From Methanobacterium subterraneum (GTDB lineage Archaea > Methanobacteriota > Methanobacteria > Methanobacteriales > Methanobacteriaceae), in assembly GCF_002813695.1 (NCBI RefSeq), contig NZ_CP017768.1, forward strand, positions 310,001 to 374,000: a stretch of DNA of 64,000 nt, read 5' to 3'. Shown here one piece after another: positions 56,580 through 64,000 of this stretch. Both the position numbers and the translations under genes were made by a program. Under the pieces are notes generated by a model. That model was not told where the DNA came from. It did not search any database and was given only the letters and a program-made list of their open reading frames with translations. Each line of letters begins with the position of its first letter. Within the stretch, counting starts at the first letter, position 1.

Positions 56580-56945
56580 GTATAACATTACGATTCAATA
56601 CGAATATATACTTTACTGATAAATGGAGTTCTCTGTTGATTTAAGTTCTATCATTTGGAAATGTGGTTCTAATTAAAAAAAGATTAAAAAAGGGATAAAA
56701 CATTAAATACCGTCTATGGTTGGAATGATGCATTAAAGAATTTTGTCAAATAATCCCCAGATTACAAAAGGTTTTCTGGGATTATAAAAGATTTCCTGGG
56801 ATTACTTAAGATATCCTTAAAAGATATTTGGGGGATGAATTAAGATATCCTAAAGATTGTAAAAGATTTTGGGAATTGCTAACTAAAGATTACAAAGATT
56901 TTAAAGACTGGGTTTGATAATCTTTATATCAATGGAGAATGTCTA
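56580..56945. other. Divergent spacer with degenerate 20-bp repeats
   Basis: This 366-bp spacer lies between the RHH gene (minus) and the iron-sulfur gene (plus). From 56761 it carries three imperfect 20-bp repeats (ATTACAAAAGGTTTTCTGGG and relatives at 56781 and 56801) and then looser AAAGAT/TTAAGATATCC copies up to about 56900. AT-rich promoter sequence precedes the iron-sulfur gene (ATAATCTTTATATC). No gene seen. Confidence 0.5.
56761..56820. repeat. Three imperfect 20-bp tandem repeats
   Basis: Units begin at 56761, 56781 and 56801 and share the pattern ATTAyaaAAGrTwTyCTGGG; the third is the most diverged. They lie about 130-185 bp before the iron-sulfur gene and could be repeated regulator sites or decayed repeats. 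Confidence 0.6.
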
Positions 56946-57818
56946 ATGAGAAAAATCAGATTTTCAGATCTTAGTGTGAGGGTTATTAATATAACCTTCA
57001 ACACCCGTTTTGTTTTGGCTCGGGCCTGTCAGAAACTCCCTCCCTTGGAATGGATGATAGATAAAATGTTCTTTGAGGGTGATGATATACAGGTACTTCC
57101 CCGGGATGCTGCAATCAAAAACCACCAATCAGGAGATGTGATGGAACTGGAAGTAAATGCCATAGTTCCCACATATAATGAAAATACACTAGTCCCTAGT
57201 CAGGTATTGAAGGAGATGATCAAAAGGTCAAAATACCATTTTATCATGGATAACTGCATCTGCCGCACTTCCAACAACTGCCAGGATTACCCCCATGATC
57301 TGGGATGTTTATTTTTAGGGAAAGGATCCCAGAGAATATCATCCAAACTGGGAAGAACAGTTTCAGCTTCTGAGGCAATTCAACACGTAGAAAGGGGTCA
57401 AAAAGCAGGTCTGGTGCCAATCATTGGCAGGAACAAGATAGACAGTGTTTGGTTAAGCACAGGCCCGAAAGAGGAATTACTCTCAATCTGTCACTGTTGC
57501 CAGTGTTGCTGTCTGTGGAAAATGACCCCCAACCTCCCGGAGGATATGAGCAGTAGTTTCTCCCCAATGGAAGGAGTTGAAATAAACTTCAACCCGGAAC
57601 TCTGCAATGGATGTGGAATATGTGCCCATGAAACCTGTTTTGTGGATGCAATTACAATAATAAATGGAAAAGTAAAAAGAAACCAGAATGATTGCAGAAT
57701 CTGTGGGCGGTGTGTTGAAATATGTCCAAGGGGGGCCTTAAATATTGTAATGCATGATGATGCAATTAAGAATTCATTGAAAAGAGTGGAACACTTGGTT
57801 GATGTTGAACAGGAATGA
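56946..57818 (+). CDS. Multi-cluster 4Fe-4S binding protein
   Basis: A 290-residue cytoplasmic iron-sulfur protein. The N-terminal part is of unknown fold; a Cys-rich centre has [22 protein letters not shown] (about residues 102-121) and [10 protein letters not shown] (about 183-192), and the C-terminus has two [4Fe-4S] ferredoxin motifs: [12 protein letters not shown] and [12 protein letters not shown]. The first of these lacks the usual Pro after the fourth Cys. Similar proteins occur in methanogens and anaerobic bacteria as predicted redox or cofactor-linked factors; partner and reaction unknown. The gene is single, with a nearby TATA box. Confidence 0.82.
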   Translation: MRKIRFSDLSVRVINITFNTRFVLARACQKLPPLEWMIDKMFFEGDDIQVLPRDAAIKNHQSGDVMELEVNAIVPTYNENTLVPSQVLKEMIKRSKYHFIMDNCICRTSNNCQDYPHDLGCLFLGKGSQRISSKLGRTVSASEAIQHVERGQKAGLVPIIGRNKIDSVWLSTGPKEELLSICHCCQCCCLWKMTPNLPEDMSSSFSPMEGVEINFNPELCNGCGICAHETCFVDAITIINGKVKRNQNDCRICGRCVEICPRGALNIVMHDDAIKNSLKRVEHLVDVEQE

Positions 57819-57887
57819 ATGGGAAAATCTTTAAAGTTAAATTATTAGCTACATATTTTCAGAGGATCATATCTCTTTTTTATAATT

Positions 57888-60044
<2,157 letters not shown>

Positions 60045-60233
60045 ATCCCTTTTCTCCACAAAATAATTATCAGGTATTGACTGTAAATGGGATATTTACG
60101 GGAAAGATTACAGTAGATATGTAAATTTAATATAATCTTTCCAATAAACTTCTAAATCCTTTTTTTTGTTATTTAGTTGTTATTAATTTTATTAAAATAA
60201 GAATAAAAATATTTTGATTAATTTGGGGTTTAA

Positions 60234-60827
60234 TCAATCTACACTCTTATCCTGGACTGATACACAGAATCTGCACAGTGCACTGGGGGTTTCTTTTTGT
60301 TTATCCTTAACCGGGCAGAGATAAACACCACCTACCAGTCGCAGGGTGAAACCACCAGGGAACCGGGTTCCCATAGGGTGTATGGATTCTTCCCTTACAA
60401 ATGCAGTGTAGGCAGAAACCAAACGGGCTATGAGGTGGAAACATCGCTCATCATCAGTGCTTGAGTTTAGGGCCTGTTCGTCCTGAACTTCTAAAAATTC
60501 ACTAAGTTTAGTCGGGTTCACCTCTCCCTGATAAGAGGATTGGTCATCCTTTATATCCTTGATCCGGGTGAAAAATGCCCTGGTGAACCTGGCAATATAT
60601 TCATCCCTTTCACGGGGTGGCATGAAAGTGGCATCTTCCCTGAGGAAGTGGGAGGCCTTCATTATATCCTGTATATAGATGGATCTGGCTTCCTTTTTCA
60701 GTACTTTCAATAGATCATTTTTACTCAGGGCCTGGTTTAAATCAATTTCATCCAGTTTCTTCACCATATTTAGCTTCCCAAATGGTTTTTTTTTAATCAT
60801 TACCAATGTTTTTTTAATCAAATTCAT
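60234..60827 (-). CDS. DUF2115 (UPF0305) protein, copy 1
   Basis: A 197-residue protein found mainly in methanogens. [28 protein letters not shown] at the N-terminus, [25 protein letters not shown] in the middle, and [39 protein letters not shown] at the C-terminus match DUF2115, and the C-terminal Cys residues could bind metal. Function unknown. It has an N-terminal extension ([20 protein letters not shown]) compared with its neighbour and lies 177 bp downstream of a second copy on the same strand. Confidence 0.88.
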   Translation of the reverse strand: MNLIKKTLVMIKKKPFGKLNMVKKLDEIDLNQALSKNDLLKVLKKEARSIYIQDIMKASHFLREDATFMPPRERDEYIARFTRAFFTRIKDIKDDQSSYQGEVNPTKLSEFLEVQDEQALNSSTDDERCFHLIARLVSAYTAFVREESIHPMGTRFPGGFTLRLVGGVYLCPVKDKQKETPSALCRFCVSVQDKSVD

Positions 60828-61004
60828 AAATTTTATCCCTTACATTTAATCCTTAAATTACAACCATTAGGTTAAATTCTTAATCATTAAGTTAAAGCCT
60901 TCATTATTGGGCTAAGTCTTAATCACATCTGTATTTGATTAATTGGCATGTGGGGTTTAAAATTTTGTCTGTAATCTAAAAATAAAAAAAAATTCCTGGA
61001 AAAA

Positions 61005-61535
61005 TTACATATCTGGTTCCTGCTCTGCAATGCAAAATCCACAAACTGCCAGTGGGTTGTTCTCGTTATTCTTTTTTACTGGGCAGTAATAGATATCATT
61101 ATCTTTGCGTACCTTCAAACCACCAGGGAATGGTGTACCCATCGGATGGATTGGTTCTTCCAGTATGAATGTGGTATAAATGGACATGATCAGATAGGGC
61201 TTAAATGATCGGTTATTTTCACCAAACTCTGTTTCCATTATTTTTTCCTGTTTTTCCAGGAGCTGGATGGATTCTTCCAGCTCAACAAGATCAACATGTC
61301 CGGTGTAGGATGTTTTATCATTTTTAACATCTCGGTAACCCTTTAAATACCCTTCGGTGTACATTTTAATGTACTCTTCCTTGTAATGGGGGTTTACATG
61401 TTCCATATTCTTCTTGAGGAAGCTGCAGGTTTTGATGAAATCATGGATATGCACATGATTGGCTTCACCCTTCAACGCCTTCAGGAGATCATTTTTTGAA
61501 ATTTCCCGGGAAAAATCCAGTTCTTTGATAATCAT
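61005..61535 (-). CDS. DUF2115 (UPF0305) protein, copy 2
   Basis: A 176-residue paralog of the neighbouring DUF2115 protein: [29 protein letters not shown], then [39 protein letters not shown]. About 40 percent of positions look shared by eye, with the HPMGTxFPGG block and the CPVK/CxFC Cys positions conserved. No N-terminal extension. The start ATG lies next to GGGAACATG. Two copies in tandem suggest an old duplication with some division of roles. Confidence 0.88.
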   Translation of the reverse strand: MIIKELDFSREISKNDLLKALKGEANHVHIHDFIKTCSFLKKNMEHVNPHYKEEYIKMYTEGYLKGYRDVKNDKTSYTGHVDLVELEESIQLLEKQEKIMETEFGENNRSFKPYLIMSIYTTFILEEPIHPMGTPFPGGLKVRKDNDIYYCPVKKNNENNPLAVCGFCIAEQEPDM

Positions 61536-61634
61536 GTTCCCAATTACTTTATTTTCATTCTCCAGCTCAACGGGTTACCTTAATCAAAGCCACTTTATAT
61601 CAGTAATCTCCTTAAATAGAATATTCCATGGGGG

Positions 61635-63716
<2,082 letters not shown>

Positions 63717-63774
63717 ATTTCCTTCCTTTTCTTCGAACTTCTAATAAATTAAATTTTATATAATCCGTTGTTGA

Positions 63775-64000
63775 TTATAATTCGATTTTTTCCTTGCGGA
63801 TTACTTCAATATCAGTGATAGCGGTGGAAGGGTACTGTCCATTTTCATCCTTTTCCACACTCTTAACCATGTCCCAGATGGTCAAAAGACCCACACTGAC
63901 CCCTGTGATGGCTTCCATTTCCACACCAGTCTTCCCGGTGCTGCTCACCTGCACTGTAACCTCAATAGATTCAGGGTTCACTTCAAATTCCACTTCCACC
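63775..64000 (-). CDS. moaC: MoaC, molybdopterin synthesis (N-terminus off the edge)
   Basis: The frame runs from the right window edge to a stop at 63775. [56 protein letters not shown] is the C-terminal half of cyclic pyranopterin monophosphate synthase, with the conserved TGVEMEA and KDENG motifs. The N-terminal half is beyond 64000. It supplies molybdopterin, needed for formylmethanofuran dehydrogenase and other Mo/W enzymes. Confidence 0.93.
   Translation of the reverse strand, partial: VEVEFEVNPESIEVTVQVSSTGKTGVEMEAITGVSVGLLTIWDMVKSVEKDENGQYPSTAITDIEVIRKEKIEL

Overview
The window is archaeal and almost certainly a Methanobacterium-like methanogen (order Methanobacteriales). Diagnostic genes are a 68-residue HMf-type histone, methanofuran (mfnD, mfnF), tetrahydromethanopterin (mptG) and F420 (cofH) biosynthesis genes, archaeal lipid genes (carS, tes), a Hel308 helicase, Elp3, and a large surface protein with pseudomurein-binding repeats and a pseudomurein endoisopeptidase-type domain. 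Base composition is moderately AT-rich, with very AT-rich intergenic DNA, TATA boxes ahead of many genes and strong GGAGG/GGTGA ribosome binding sites. I see no rRNA, CRISPR array, insertion sequence or prophage.

Layout. 0.6-4.8 kb (minus strand): a dehydrogenase/decarboxylase pair, then the sulfide-assimilation pair (DUF39 homocysteine synthase and NIL-ferredoxin). 5-9.2 kb (plus): TldD with AMMECR1, a Nog1-type GTPase, and an Hsp20 protein with a tandem-repeat N-terminus. 9.5-16.5 kb: a GlmS-like SIS protein, a ThiN-domain protein, the 985-residue pseudomurein hydrolase, a decayed GNAT acetyltransferase and RibL. 16.8-23.5 kb: a lipid-linked sugar flippase, a shortened PEP-synthase relative, HisA, TruA and a DUF460 RNase H-fold protein. 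23.7-29 kb: wecB, wecC, mfnD, mfnF. 29-36 kb: an M14-like surface protein, the divergent carS/tes lipid pair, mptG, a homoaconitase small subunit, a zinc protein, pcm, and a tRNA methylthiotransferase. 37-40 kb: three paralogous zinc-ribbon membrane proteins, then tRNA-Val and tRNA-Phe. 40-50 kb: a GerW/DUF2953 operon, a PAS histidine kinase, rubrerythrin, histone, cofH, deoC and elp3. 50-57.8 kb is accessory: a B12/radical-SAM protein, a TetR regulator with a perfect operator palindrome, a frameshifted flavodoxin-ferredoxin gene, small unknowns and an iron-sulfur protein. 57.9-64 kb: a two-receiver/glycosyltransferase fusion, two DUF2115 paralogs, Hel308 and the end of moaC.

Themes. Cell-surface construction recurs: pseudomurein hydrolase, flippase, ManNAcA sugar synthesis, M14-like protein, tetraether lipids and the receiver-controlled glycosyltransferase. 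The most unusual observations are: (1) a single polypeptide carrying two phospho-receiver domains and a processive membrane glycosyltransferase; (2) an apparent pseudomurein autolysin joining a glycosidase-like domain, six binding repeats and a Cys-His-Asp peptidase, with a perfect 462-bp internal duplication; (3) three genes whose conserved N-termini can only be reached from CTG or ATT codons placed exactly 7 nt after a Shine-Dalgarno sequence; (4) a TetR operator lying on its own predicted transcription start; and (5) a triplet of undescribed zinc-ribbon membrane proteins.

Limits: all calls rest on reading the sequence and translations by eye. No database search, alignment or structure prediction was run, and domain boundaries are approximate.
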